Below are positions 24,887 through 37,100 of a stretch of DNA of 64,000 nucleotides, in pieces. The notes beneath the pieces were generated by a model that saw nothing but the letters and a program-made list of their open reading frames with translations, did no database searches and was not told the DNA's origin. The stretch lies in the NCBI GenBank assembly GCA_020466095.1, contig CM035807.1, positions 116,226,124-116,290,123 of the forward strand, given 5' to 3'. Source of the DNA: Chlorops oryzae. Lineage: Eukaryota > Arthropoda > Insecta > Diptera > Chloropidae. Position 1 is the stretch's first letter. The number at the start of each line of letters is the position of its first letter. A program made the translations under genes and the position numbers.

Positions 24887-26260
24887 TATAAAAATAAAAA
24901 ATTTACCAAAAATGTAGGGAAAAAGCCTTGAGAAGAATCGCTAGAGACAGAAAATTTTTTACAGAGGAGTTCTTTATAAAAACTGATCTAAGAATCGAGG
25001 ATGCAGTGGATAGAAGAAAATGGAGAACAAATTCAAAACATGCGGACCCCGGTATTATAAGCCGGGAAAGAATACGCTAGAAAAAGAAGAATAAGGAGTT
25101 ATTTTATAAAGATTTTCGACTGTATTGTATTCCATACAAGAAGGTTCAAGTATTTCTTGGGTCCGCTACCAACCGATCCCCATACAAAAACTGAGATCCA
25201 ATACGACTCCTTATTTTTATTTCGATATTTTACCCTTGGTAATGTATTTCTAAAGAAAACAATTTTATCCGATCTTTTATCCTGAGAAGCCTCTAAATGA
25301 ATTCATTAAAGTACAGAATTCCTCGGATATATGTATGTATGAACCCCGGATATAAGCATTCCCTGTTTATATGCCTTACATTTACATACAAGAAGTCCCG
25401 CTTATAAGCATTCCCCCCGCTTATAAGCACTATTTTTTGTGTAATATTCACGGTGGTTATATCCAGGGAATACTGTACCTACAAACAAATTGTTCGTTCG
25501 TCAACTGAACGTTGACATATCGCTTAAATTGAGCAATTCAATTTGCAAACCGATTTCGTTGTCTATTAAATTAATGTGTCAAAGTCAGCGAACGTTTGTA
25601 ATGCACTCGTGAAAATTCGACGAATCACGATTGAAAGGCATTGAATGCGTGCATTCGCCTCCAATTTCAATGTTGGAACATGAATTTCTAAACGCGTCTA
25701 CGGAGCGCATGCACGTTTGGTCGGAACTAATGATTAATGAATCGGGTTTCAGTTTCTTATTTCGAATTGCGGTTCGTTAAGCGATTCAAAAGGCTTGAAG
25801 AATTAAAAGCATGCAGTTTTTTTCGCCCCCTTTAAAAGGAAAAATCGTATTAAGGCTCTTTCTAGAGAAATCGAATTTGAGAATAGAATAACAGAGGACG
25901 ACATAAATTTCCCCCTTTCAATTTCAATTAGGGACTCCATTGCTTAATACCTATGAACTATGCTTAAAGGCGGCCGCTGTAGAGCCCCGCTTTTGCAACG
26001 ATACCGAGGTCTCGTGAATAGGCCTAATATCAACCACTGTTCCAGAAAACGGTCCGAAAATACACAGGTATCGGATAGATGAAAAAAATATCAGCGATGA
26101 CATGATCCAGTATCGGAATGGGTGCTGAGATCACATACCCATACCTCAGGAGGAGCATGAGTGAATCCGAAAAGGGGTAAACAAGGATTAAGAAGAAAAA
26201 ATCAGGCTATGAGAAAGTATTAAAGTCCCTCGAACTGTTTTCTCTGTAAAGCCATTTCGT
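24887..26260. other. repeat fragments, no gene
   Basis: It contains the inverted partner of 21,880-22,000 (24,960-25,095), a TATAAGCATTCCC-rich fragment (25,355-25,480) resembling a terminal repeat of a TA-type MITE, and a half-copy of the GGCCTATTCACGAGACC element (25,985-26,035). Confidence 0.5.
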
Positions 26261-26939
26261 TTTAAGGTGAGCCTGTTGAGAAGGGAAAGGGGATTTTCCC
26301 CGAAGCCGGGCTTTTTGAAGGGGCCCGGAAATGTTTAGGATTTTTTGTTAAATATGTAACCTAAGTATATATTGTAGAATATAAACTTTGCACCTTGGGG
26401 CCTTTTTTTTTGGCCAGACTTTTTTAAGATTTTTGAAAATATTTTCAACGCTGTAGCAATAATGCTACGAGTTATTACCATCAATCATAAGATGCACCCA
26501 AAGACAATGAACAACTTGCAGTCCCGACAACCTAAAATTAAATGTCATATTGCTATTGGGTGTTGCCCGAAAAATCTAATAAAATAGTGTTTCTAATTAG
26601 CTTAGCTGAAGCTTGTTTTTCTTAAACATACTTCGTATTTATGGGCAATAAAAAAGGATATTCCGACCTTGAGCCGTTAGACCTATATAAGAGTTCAAAA
26701 CTTTGACTTAAGAGTGACAAAAATTTTCTTTGATTTTTGAAAAATTTACAACAGCTGTGCATATGTTAGAGTTGATTACCGTAATCATAAATACACGCCA
26801 GGGACAATGAACAACGTTTGCAGTACGCGAACCGTAATTAAAGTCATATCTTTGGTTGTTGCCCAAAAATCTTTTAAACGAACGTGTTTCTAATACTTAG
26901 CGAACTATGATTATTGAAACATACTTCGGTATTGAAAAG

Positions 26940-27370
26940 AACCAGATTTTGAACACCGTTAACCGTATCTATTGAAACGAACCGTTTTGAAACGAACGGT
27001 TTTGAAACGTAACCGGTTTTGAAACGAATCCGGTTTTGTAATTACGACACAGCGGATACGTTTCAAACTGAACTCCGGTTATCATGAAACGAACGGTTTT
27101 GAAACGAACCGGTTTTGAACGAACCGGTTTTGAAACCGAACCGGTTTTGAAACGAACCGGTTTTGAAACGAACCGGTTTTGAACCGAACCGGTTTTCAAT
27201 CGAACCGGTTTTGAATCGAACCAGTTTTTAATCGAACCGGTTTGAACCGAACCGGTTTTGAACGAACCGGTTGTGAACCGAACCGAACCGGGTTTAAACC
27301 GAACCGGTTTTGAACCGAACAGGTTTTGCAACGAACCGGTTTTGAACCGGAAAACCGATTTTATCCGCTG
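26940..27370. repeat. GAACCGGTTTT satellite
   Basis: About 25 units of 13-17 bp around the palindromic core AACCGGTT, separated by TTGAAA(C/T). The 171-codon - strand frame across it (27,484-26,969) simply translates the repeat. Unit lengths vary by single bases throughout. Confidence 0.85.
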
Positions 27371-27630
27371 ATGAACCGAACCATTACCCGATCCGATGTT
27401 TTTAGAAAATTTTTGAACCGAAGTTTTTAAAATGACCGACCCTTTTTTGTAAAGGTTCAGGATTTCATTTGTGAATGCAACCATGCACAGTGGTCGCTCC
27501 CATAGACGAAATCTAAAAAAATCGAATTCGATATTCTTATGAAATTAGTATCGATACCATCTCTAAAATTAGTAAGGTAACCACTAACTTTTTATTGTTA
27601 GGACATCCATTGTTTCAGCAATACTATAAA

Positions 27631-27794
27631 CAGGCCCGTAGAGAGAAATTTGGGGCCCGGCGTATTTTTTTCCGGGATCCTCACAGAAATGTGTTAAAAA
27701 AAATTTTTTTTTAATCCTCTTGCCAATTGTGGGCCCCTTCATAAAGCCCTGGCCCGGGGAAAAACCCTCTTTCCACCCCCTCTCTACAGGCCTG
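27631..27794. mobile_element. 164-bp hAT-type MITE with 8-bp target duplication
   Basis: The ends CAGGCCCGTAGAGAG and CTCTCTACAGGCCTG are inverted repeats with one mismatch over 15 bp. Inner GGGGCCCGG and GCCCTGGCCCGGGG blocks add to the pairing. actataaa stands on both sides (27,623-27,630 and 27,795-27,802). The 8-bp duplication and CAGG start fit hAT. A related single end lies at about 26,270-26,340. Confidence 0.88.
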
Positions 27795-28331
27795 ACTATA
27801 AATATTGGTACGATGCTCTTTATTTTGTTTACGTTTGGCTTCTCTTTGGCCTTTTACCCTTCAACCCATAAGGGACAAATTTCTCCCCTAATAAGTTTCA
27901 AGATTTATAGCAAATTTTTCTGGATTCCGTTCACTGACAATGTCAGTGAAGATGTCATTGTATCATTGATATCATCCAGTTACTAATATCACAGAGACTT
28001 TTCCCTTTGAGAAGATTTTCATTGTATATGATTTTATGTGCAGAAAATTATTTTGCCGAGTGTTGTTCTTTGTCATTGAAGTGCAAACATTTTTGCTTCT
28101 GACAGTATGAACAGAATAAGATGAAAATCCCAAAATCAGGTAAACAAATCCATAATATTTGTCTGTATTTCCAACGGCAACTTAAAACTGTTGCAACTTC
28201 CTTTAGAAATTTATAATGTTTCTCTCGCCTTCCCGGAATCGGAAAATACCCCTTAGAATATATTTTTGTACATAAATATATGTGCAAATGCTTTAGTCAA
28301 TGTCGGTGTTTAGATTAAGAGAGAGACACTC

Positions 28332-28399
28332 GAAGGAAACACATGAGAGTGACAGAGACGAAAGACATTCCATCTCCGTCACTCTCATGTGTTTCCTTC
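28332..28399. ncRNA. short perfect-type hairpin of unknown nature
   Basis: Arms 28,332-28,358 and 28,373-28,399 pair over 27 bp with one mismatch (GAAGGAAACACATGAGAGTG on the left), around a 14-nt loop. The 68-nt size is that of a microRNA precursor. It lies in non-coding DNA, perhaps within a spen intron. A tiny foldback repeat is the alternative. Confidence 0.35.
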
Positions 28400-28629
28400 C
28401 ATGTATCGCGTTTTGTCTCCCTGTTTAAACGGGGACTTATTCATTTACCTCAAGTATATATCTAGCGTTGCCAGTTGAATTTTCTTGCTAAGCGGAATTT
28501 TGAAAAAAAAAAAAAAAATTATACAGGACTTCACTAAAAACGAAAATGTGTTTCCTTCATAGTATGAACAAATTGTAATGTTTAACAGGGCACTTCCAAA
28601 GTATATTTAGCGTTCTATTAATAAGATAT

Positions 28630-29430
28630 TGCCAAATTAAACATAAAAAAATTTCTGTCCCGATAGTATGAACAAACTCGGTAATGTGAACAATCCTTAC
28701 AAAATTTAGTTTACTCTATTCAGATTATAGATTATATAAACCAAATTAAACATAAAAAAATTTCTGTCCCGATAGTATGAACAAACTCGGTAATGTGAAC
28801 AGGCCTTACAAAATTTAGTTTACTCTATTCAGATTATAGATTATATAAACCAAATTAAACATACAAAATTTCTGTCCCGATAGTATGAACAAACTCGTTA
28901 ATGTGAACAGGCCTTACAAAATTAGGTTTACTCTATTCAGATTATAGATTATATAAAGCAAATTAAACATAAAAAAATTTCTGTCCCGATAGTATGAACA
29001 AACTCGATAATGTGAACAGGCCTTACAAAATTTAGTTTACTCTATTCAGATTGTAGATTATATAAACCAAATTAAACATAAAAAAATTTCTGTCCCGATA
29101 GTATGAACAAACTCGGTAGTGTGAACAGCCTTACAAAATTTAGTTTACTCTATTCAGATTATAGATCTTATTACAAATTAAATACAAAGATTTTGTCCGA
29201 TGTATGACAAACTCGGTAATTGAACACCTTACAAAATTTAGTTTACTCTATTCAGATTCATAGATGTATATAAACAAATTGACATAAAAAATTATTGTAA
29301 GTATGTAACCATTCCTAATTGAACATATGGCCTAATTACGAAAAGTCTAGAAAATCATTTCAATATCAATTTCATAATACAAATTAAGATAAAAAATTTT
29401 GATGAATAGTTAAAACTCTAATGTAGAACA
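28630..29430 (+). repeat. 109-bp satellite array
   Basis: Units begin CCAAATTAAACATAAAAAAA at 28,632, 28,741 and 28,850 (period 109) and continue to about 29,430. Each holds CTGTCCCGATAGTATGAACA, CGGTAATGTGAACAGGCC and TTTACTCTATTCAGATTATA. The first five units are nearly identical; after about 29,160 they lose many bases. Confidence 0.85.
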
Positions 29431-31228
29431 GCTTTCAAAATTTGTTAAAGCACTTTGCATTAATGACGTAAAACTCTTCATACATAATTTCTCCTATGTA
29501 CAAAAAATACACTAAAAATTATACATTGCATATTATGTAATTATGTAGTATTTCAAACTTCATATACAGCGTAACGGTCTTTTCAAAAATTTTAGTCATA
29601 TGCTTTCAAGTATACCTTCTAGCAATGGAATTATGGCGTAAAAACACACCATCACACAATTACAGCAACAAAAAACGATCTAACTAATCAGACAGCATAT
29701 TCAGTAGTTAAGATGTATTTCTTTTACTATATAACTGCTAGCTCAATATTTTGCCATTTGCCTTTTCCTTTGCTATATGAACGAGTGCGTTATCATATAT
29801 CTCTATACACTTGGCAAAGGAGAACGTAAAAGCGGTATTGTCATTTTTTGGCGAAGCAGTCGAATTTAGTTCGCTATCCTTTATGTTTCTGCCTTTGCTT
29901 GCTTAAACTTTGACCTTTGCAACTTAAAATCTATATGCTCTGTAACGTGTTGTCTATCTGTCAGGCTCTGTTTTACTATTAAAAGTAGTACTTGTTAATA
30001 AGTTATTTGCTCATTCGGTATTACGAGCTCGAATATTGTTCGTCTTTTGTTGTTTTTGTTTAACTTTCGACCAATAAATGTTTGCAAAATAAAAATACTC
30101 GAAAATCGCGAATTTAATAGCGCTGGAATTTAACAAATGACGTGGTCGTTTTATAATTCTGGAAAAGTTTCTTTTCATGATTATTAGATTTTTAACAGCT
30201 TTAAACGAGAACGAAAGCATATTTTTTTTTGTTGAATTGTTTTTTTTCCTCTAAAGTATGAAAATAAGGAAATCTAAATTGAAATTCTGTGAAAAATTTT
30301 TTTTTTTTTTGTTTCGCTTGAATATATAAACAAAAATGTGAGTGGATCGGTGTGATAATTTCTGGGAAAATTCTTTTGGCAGTGATCAGTGAAGGGATTT
30401 GTGAAACTTTTAAAAGCGATAATGCAAAAAAATTATTAAAATGATAGAATGAATTGAACTGAAGTGGACCATAAGAAAAAAAAAATTCCTAAAGACTGCG
30501 TGAAATTCTGTTGCAAATAAGTGCTGCTATTTTTTTTTTCAAAAATATCCCTGCAGGAAAATTTTGCTCTAAGGATGATATGTGTAACACTGCATTGGAG
30601 AAAGAAAAGTGACCGATTTAAAAGGAAAGAAAACATAGGAGAGAAGTGGGAATTCATGATCCTTAATTTATCTCTGGGAGTCGATAGCCGCTGATGGGAT
30701 AATTTCAAGAACTGGAATATCATGCATTTTCGATAGATGAACAGTTATTACGGATATTACAGTGTACTCCCCCCTCGCGGACACTCCTCTTAAACGGACA
30801 CTTTTTCGGAACGCCTTAGTATTCTTCTAGCTTCTCAAATAGTTCCTCCTAAGCGGATACCTCTGTTAAAAGGACATCTTTTCGTGTCCCGCAGGTGTCA
30901 GCTTAAGAGAGAGTAAAACTATAAATGAAAAAGAAAAAAAAAATTTAAACCCTATCTATATAATATACTTATGTACATAAGAATATATTATATAGTTGGG
31001 TTATTGGAAATGTACCTATATAGAGTCTAGAGTCCGATCTAATGTGAAACTTTTAACGAAGCTGAACTTTCGATCGAACTCTAGGAACCATCATCTCTCA
31101 AAAAAAAAAAAGCGAAGAAAAAACGCCTGCGATCGTTTGAAAAAACGCTGTCAAAGGTGTCAATTGATGAGTTTCATAACTCCAGATTGTAGTTACTTAA
31201 TCCTTAAAAGAATTTCATCATAGTGATA
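29431..31228. other. largely unique AT-rich sequence before the minisatellite
   Basis: About 1.8 kb with no recognisable gene. At 30,760-30,915 lies CAGTGTACTCCCCCCTCGCG, followed by several CGGACAC motifs, which looks like the end of another TA-type MITE. A 5' non-coding spen exon somewhere here cannot be excluded. Confidence 0.35.
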
Positions 31229-31900
31229 CAGCCAAGTCTGGGTAGTGTGACCACCTCTCCGTAGTGTATACATCTCGATAGTTTGAACGTCTCGATAGTG
31301 TGAACACCTCGATAGCATTAACACCTCGATAGTGTGAACACCTCGATAGTATGAACACCTCGATAGTGTGAACACCCCATTAGTGTGAACACCTCGATAG
31401 TGTGAACACCTCGATAGTGTGAAAGTCTCGGTAGTGTGAACACCTCCGTAGTGTAAACACCTCCGTAGTGTTAACACCTCGATAGTGTGAACACCCCCTT
31501 AGTCTGAACACCTCGATAGTGTGAACACCTCGATAGTGTGAACACATCGATAGTGTGAACACATCGATAGTGTGAACACATCGATAGTGTGAACACCTCG
31601 ATAGTGTGAACACGCTATTAGTGTGAACACCTCGATAGTGTGAACACCTCGATAGTGTGAACACTCGATAGTGTGAACACCTCGATAGTGTAAACACCTC
31701 GATAGTGTGAACACCTATTAGTGTGAACACCTCGATAGTGTGAACACCCCGGTAGTGTGAACACATGGACTGAGACTTATTATTTGTGTAAATATTTTAA
31801 ACAAAGAAAATCAAAAATTAAATTGTATTAAAAAAAATGTTCGCCTCGGTAATGTGAACAGGCCATGCAAAAATTAATTCACACCATCCAGACTCGACTG
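31229..31900. mobile_element. inverted-repeat element carrying a 17-bp minisatellite
   Basis: The left end CAGCCAAGTCTGGGTAGTGT and the right end (ACACCATCCAGACTCGACTG) are inverted repeats. About thirty units of CCTCGATAGTGTGAACA (17 bp; 31,245-31,770) lie between them. The repeat unit resembles the sequence next to the element's own terminus. - strand frames of up to 128 codons (SHYRGVHT repeats) are translations of the array. Confidence 0.75.
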
Positions 31901-32137
31901 CATTTCAAAAAAAAAAAAAAAAAAAAAACAATAGGCTAGAGCCGAACACTTTGTTTTTAATCAGAATCCTTAGAAAAAAAACAAAGCCAAAAAGCCAAAG
32001 CCGAACAATCGGTGGGCCGTGCTCTTATAGTATTACAAATAAATATTTCCAAATTTCTAAATGAAAATTTCTTAAGCGAAGAATTTGGAAAAATTTATTC
32101 ATGTTTTTGTTTTTTTGTTTTTCTTCTTTCAATGAAG

Positions 32138-32609
32138 GTCTACAGACGATGTGACGGCGTCTCAGAATTTCTCTGAACGTAATAGTGGATTCTACGATCG
32201 TAATGCACGTTTAGTATACGACGGTGACAATTGTATTCGACGCAATCAACCGAACAACAATAACAATAATAATAATAACAATAATAACAACAACAATAAC
32301 AATAATAATAATAATAATATTAATACAAACAACCAAAACGACAACAACAACAGTTACAATCCACAAACAACCTCTACAACAACAACTGCGACGGCAACAT
32401 CATCACCGTCACCATCGTCATCGTCGTCGTCGTCGTCAGTAGCAGCCACAGCAGCAGCTAGGTTCAGTTTCAGTTTCAGGAACAGCAGGAGCAACTGCTT
32501 CTACAAGGAGTAGCAGTAGCAGTAGCAGAATTGGTCGTGAAAGACGTGATAGCATATTCAATAGCCGCAATGGTCCAGTTTCCTCAAACAGCATAAATCT
32601 GACCGAAAG
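32138..32609 (+). CDS. spen: spen exon A: Asn-rich and Ser-rich linker upstream of RRM2
   Basis: First spen coding exon I can support in this window. A long pyrimidine tract precedes an AG at 32,136-32,137. The reading frame then gives STDDVTASQNFSERNSGFYDR, about 25 mostly Asn codons (32,252-32,330), and a Thr/Ser-rich stretch. A one-base surplus near 32,455-32,462 moves the reading frame by +1, after which SSSSSSRIGRERRDSIFNS leads to the donor GAAAG|GTATTT. An alternative acceptor (ctacag, ending 32,145) would remove two to three codons. The exon carries no domain. It is placed in spen by frame and phase continuity with the next exon, so its start is less certain than its end. Confidence 0.7.
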
Positions 32610-34086
32610 GTATTTGGGTTACATATTTGGCCTATTCACGAGACCGTGATATCGTTGCAAAAGTGTAAAAATTTAGTTAAGCTTCCAACAACAACAATTT
32701 GTATTGCAAAAATCTTCCACTTTCGAACTTTTGCCACGATACCACGGTCTCGTGAGTATAGGCCCATTATTTATTCATTAAGAATTTTAAATCAAAAACT
32801 TTTTTTATCTTTTAGAAGTGCGACCAGTAGTCCAAGTCAGCAGCAGCAGCAGCAGCACCACAACAGCCGGGTTCCATCATCGCCATCGTCGTCATCAGCG
32901 TCATGGTACGACACTGCTACGACGAATACGAATGGTTCTCCTGGCGGCAATGTCAATGTGGCAGGCAGCAGCAGCAGCAGCACAACAACAACAGCAGCCA
33001 TCACAACAGCAACCAACAACATCATCTCTACACCACCGCACACTCCTCCACAACCTCCACCACATCAATCTCACAAACAACACCACCTGCCTCTTCTACA
33101 ACACAGTCGACGACATCTGCGACGACGACGGCGACGACGACGACAGAAGCAAAAGCAGTAACAGCAACAACACCAGCAACAGCAACTACAGCAGCAACGA
33201 CTACTTTGACGTCGACCAACCAACGTGGAAATTCCCTCGAATCTTCTTTATCGAGTAAGCGAAGCAAACAAATTAAGACCCCAAAAGCTACGCAATCGCC
33301 GTCCGGCGTTGAATCACCAACATTAGCGATAGAAGAACCTGCGACAACAACAGCCACAACAACAACCGAAGCAGCAGGAACAACAGCAACAGCAGCAGCA
33401 GCAGCGACAACAACAGAAATTGCAGCAGCAGTGACGACGTTATCCATTAGTAGCAGTAGTTGTAGTACAATCACTAGCAATAGTAATACTAATTTAAGCA
33501 GTAGTAGCAATTTAGCAACAACACTTGGTATCAGCAATAGTATTTTAAATGCTATGACTTCTGCGACCGTTGCTTCTGTTAGCAGCAGCAGCAGTGGCAA
33601 CACAAATAGCGTTGAATGCGGTGAGAGCACTGCAAATACCGTCGTCACCTTAACATCAGCTTCTTCCACAAACTCATCTGCAAATGCAAATAGCAGCAGC
33701 AGCAACAACAATAATAACAACAGCACAACCTCAAATGCTGCGACGCGCGTCACAACGCATGCGCGGACGCGCTGTACGACCTCATCCAGTCGCTCTCATT
33801 CGCGATCGCCGAGCAGTTACAGTTCATCGCATAGTTCATCCTCATCATCGAATGCATCCTCACATTCGCATGCGTCCAGCCCGGTCCTGGGTGTAGACTC
33901 AACAGCACGTGGAACAACGACTGGACGCAGTCAGATTCAATCGGCAGTAACAACGCCGACACAAGGTGAGCATATTCTCCGATTGATCCATCGCAATCAA
34001 TTTTTTATTTACTCTCTTCCTTTGCAGGTTCTATTTCAAATACTAACCCCAGTGGAGGAAGTGTTCCCTGCGGCGGTGGCGGCAGT

Positions 34087-34118
<32 letters not shown>

Positions 34119-37100
34119 CAGTAGCAGCAGCAGTGGTTCATGCCCAACTATCGCCAATCCCGTTGTGCATTCCGAAGATAATCGTCCGCTTGCGATTCGA
34201 GTGCGCAATTTGCCAGCACGATCTTCGGATACATCACTTAAGGACGGGCTGTTTCATGAGTACAAAAAGCATGGAAAAGTAACATGGGTCAAAGTAGTCG
34301 GACAAAATTCCGAGCGATATGCATTGGTCTGCTTCAAAAAGCCCGAAGACGTTGAGAAAGCCCTCGAAGTATCGCACGATAAACTCTTCTTTGGCTGCAA
34401 GATCGAAGTGGAGCCGTATCAGGGCTACGATGTCGAGGACAATGAATTTCGTCCCTATGAAGCTGAACTGGATGAATATCATCCGAAATCGACGCGTACG
34501 CTATTTATTGGTAATTTGGAAAAGGATATAACCGCTAGCGAGTTGCGATCGCATTTTGAAAGTTTCGGCGAAATCATCGAGATCGATATAAAAAAGCAAG
34601 GGATGAATGCGTACGCATTCTGTCAGTACTCGGATATTGTGTCGGTCGTTAAGGCGATGCGTAAAATGGATGGCGAACATCTTGGGAATAATCGAATTAA
34701 GCTTGGCTTTGGTAAATCGATGCCAACGAATTGCGTTTGGATCGATGGAATCGGCGAGAAGATCTCCGAATCGCATCTACAATCGCAATTCTCAAGATAC
34801 GGGAATGTTACGAAAGTGATCGTCGATCGGACAAGACAGTTGGCCCTGGTGCTCTACGAACAGATACAGTATGCGCAGACAGCGGTGAAAGAAATGCGTG
34901 GCACAACAATGCGTGGACGACGTTTACAAGTCGATTTTGCTTCACGCGAATGCCAGGATGCATTCTATGAGAAATTGGATAAGCAAAATGCTGGTGAGTC
35001 GTCGATACATTCCGAGTAGTCACAGAGTATAGGCGCCTATCGGCACTACTACTGCCTGGTTTCCCATAGCGTAATAATTCCCACTGAGCAGGAAATATTC
35101 CACAGCCAAATTTAATCGATATGGAATCGATTTGAATCATCTATTCTGGTGGTTGGAATTGACGCTATTGGAATCCAGGCACGATAAGTAAATACTTAAG
35201 GTTTTAATTATACTTCGCATATCATTTCAGCTGGCCGTTTTACCCGTTATGACTCGCAAACTCGATCGCGTGCGTCGTCATTCAGTCGACTCCAGAATTC
35301 GAATGATGGATGCTCGCCTAGCAATACACCTGGCAGCAGTAGCGGCAGTAGTGCCTCGGGTGTAGCGCAAGCTGTACTATCATCAGCAATTGCAGCCAGT
35401 GGTGGTACGAGCGGAGGCGGCAGTGGCAGTAGTAATGTGGCGGCCAGTTCGACTGTGGGTGGTCAAGCCACAGCGACTGGAGGCGTCGGCGGCGGCAGCT
35501 CTACACCAGCTCGGAGTAGAGCAATGCGTTCTATACGTAGCAATACCATTGACTATGATTACGCTGATATTCGTCGATTTCGCGCCTACGATGAGTACAG
35601 TCAAAGTTCAGCAGCATCGCATGACGAGGAAGCAGCAGCAGCATCAGCAGCATCAGCAGCCGCAAGTGGAAGTACGACAACGACGCCACAGGTTCATAAC
35701 AACGCCACCTATACAAGTGGAGTTGCTGCGGTCAGTGGTGGCCTACGTTCTGACTCTCCCCTGCTGTCACGTTTAGGACCGATTGTCGGTAGTGCAGCTG
35801 CAGCGGCGGCGTCAGTTGCTTCGACAAACGAAGCAGCTTCAGAAGTAGTGACGCTTACTAGTGCTAGTGGTGTACGTCGTCGGAGTCCTGGCAAACAAAA
35901 AGGTTTTATTTTTTGCTTGAAATATAAAAAAAAAGTATTGCTAATTTAAATTTTCCCCCCTTCCTTTCAACTTTGTGACAGGTGATATTCGAGTGCTGCA
36001 GAAGGAACGTTTCCATCTATTGGAGCAACTAGAGGAGTGCCCGTCCAGTGGTGATGAGAACATCGCAAGTCCACGCAAACGTATCAAATTTGATCATCAT
36101 CATTCCAGCAATACAACGATTGGCTTGGTATGTTTGGGACTTCCCCTCCCCCTGGTTTATTTTTCTTACTTTTTTTTTTTTTTGTTATTAATTTGAATAT
36201 TTTTGATGGTCTTTAGGATGCCAGTAGTAGCATTGGTGAAACACACAGAAGTAGCCAAAATTCCAACTGTGATTCAAATCTACATGAGCCAACGTTTCAA
36301 CGCAAAGCGGATATGCGACGTTTGTCCGACTATGGAAAATACCAGTTGCAGCCACCACCGCATCCACAGCAGCAGCATCAGCAGCATCATGGCCGCCGAC
36401 CGTCCAATGATTTAATTGCGGCGTCTTCTTCGAATCTAGCTGGCGAGCATAATTCGATAAGACACAACAGTACAAGTAGCTCCAGCAGTGAACATTATGG
36501 ACAGCAACCACAATCGCTACTGCACGGATCATCGTCAACGTCGTCGTCAATGACGGTGCCATGCAAGCGACGTCGTGTAGTTAGCGGAAATAGTGGCAGC
36601 AATTGCAATAGCACATCTTCGGTGGCTGGTGGTGGCGGTGGTGGTGTGGCCAACGATGATTTTCTTCTCATCATATCATCACCATCATCATCATCATCGT
36701 CATCCATCACGTGGCCGTGGTCATACGTTACATTCCCATCATTCGCACGATGCCGCCAGTTGCGGCGAGAGTGCTGACGGCTCTCGCCCTGGAACGCCAC
36801 TTTGCGATGAACGTCCAGAAGTGCTGCCCACCGAGCCACGTCGTGTGCCGCGAGAGCGTCCACACGAACCGATGCTATTGCCACTACCAAAATTCGGGAT
36901 GCAATTTTTTCAACAATATCGAAATAGTATCGCCGCAGGAATGTCAGCGTCCAACGCTTTAAGTGCCTACCATCAACATAGTAGCGCCCACTCTACCACC
37001 AACTACGGACTGTCAAACAGTCATCATTTGTCTGGCAGCGGCGGCGGTGGTGGTCATTCTAGTCTTAATCATAATTTGACCACAAGTTCGTCAAGTGGCG

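Noticed and set aside
26969..27484. 171-codon minus-strand frame with GSVQNRFVSKPVRFKT-like repeats
   Set aside because: Translation of the GAACCGGTTTT satellite; no conserved domain, and the frame survives because the repeat lacks stops.
30380..30392. Possible core promoter (TCAGTG initiator) upstream of the first visible spen exon
   Set aside because: A single short match without a TATA box or downstream element at the expected distance; not enough to claim a promoter.
31193..31766. Minus-strand frames encoding SHYRGVHT repeats
   Set aside because: Direct translation of the 17-bp minisatellite; 17 is not a multiple of three, so three frames give the same repeated peptide. No sign of a gene.
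32224..32442. Alternative frame over the Asn run (Ile/Thr-rich)
   Set aside because: Out-of-frame reading of AAC/AAT repeats; only the Asn frame links to flanking Spen-like sequence.
34005..34208. Minus-strand Leu-rich frame opposite the RRM exon start
   Set aside because: Reverse reading of an AGT/AGC serine run in a well-supported spen exon.
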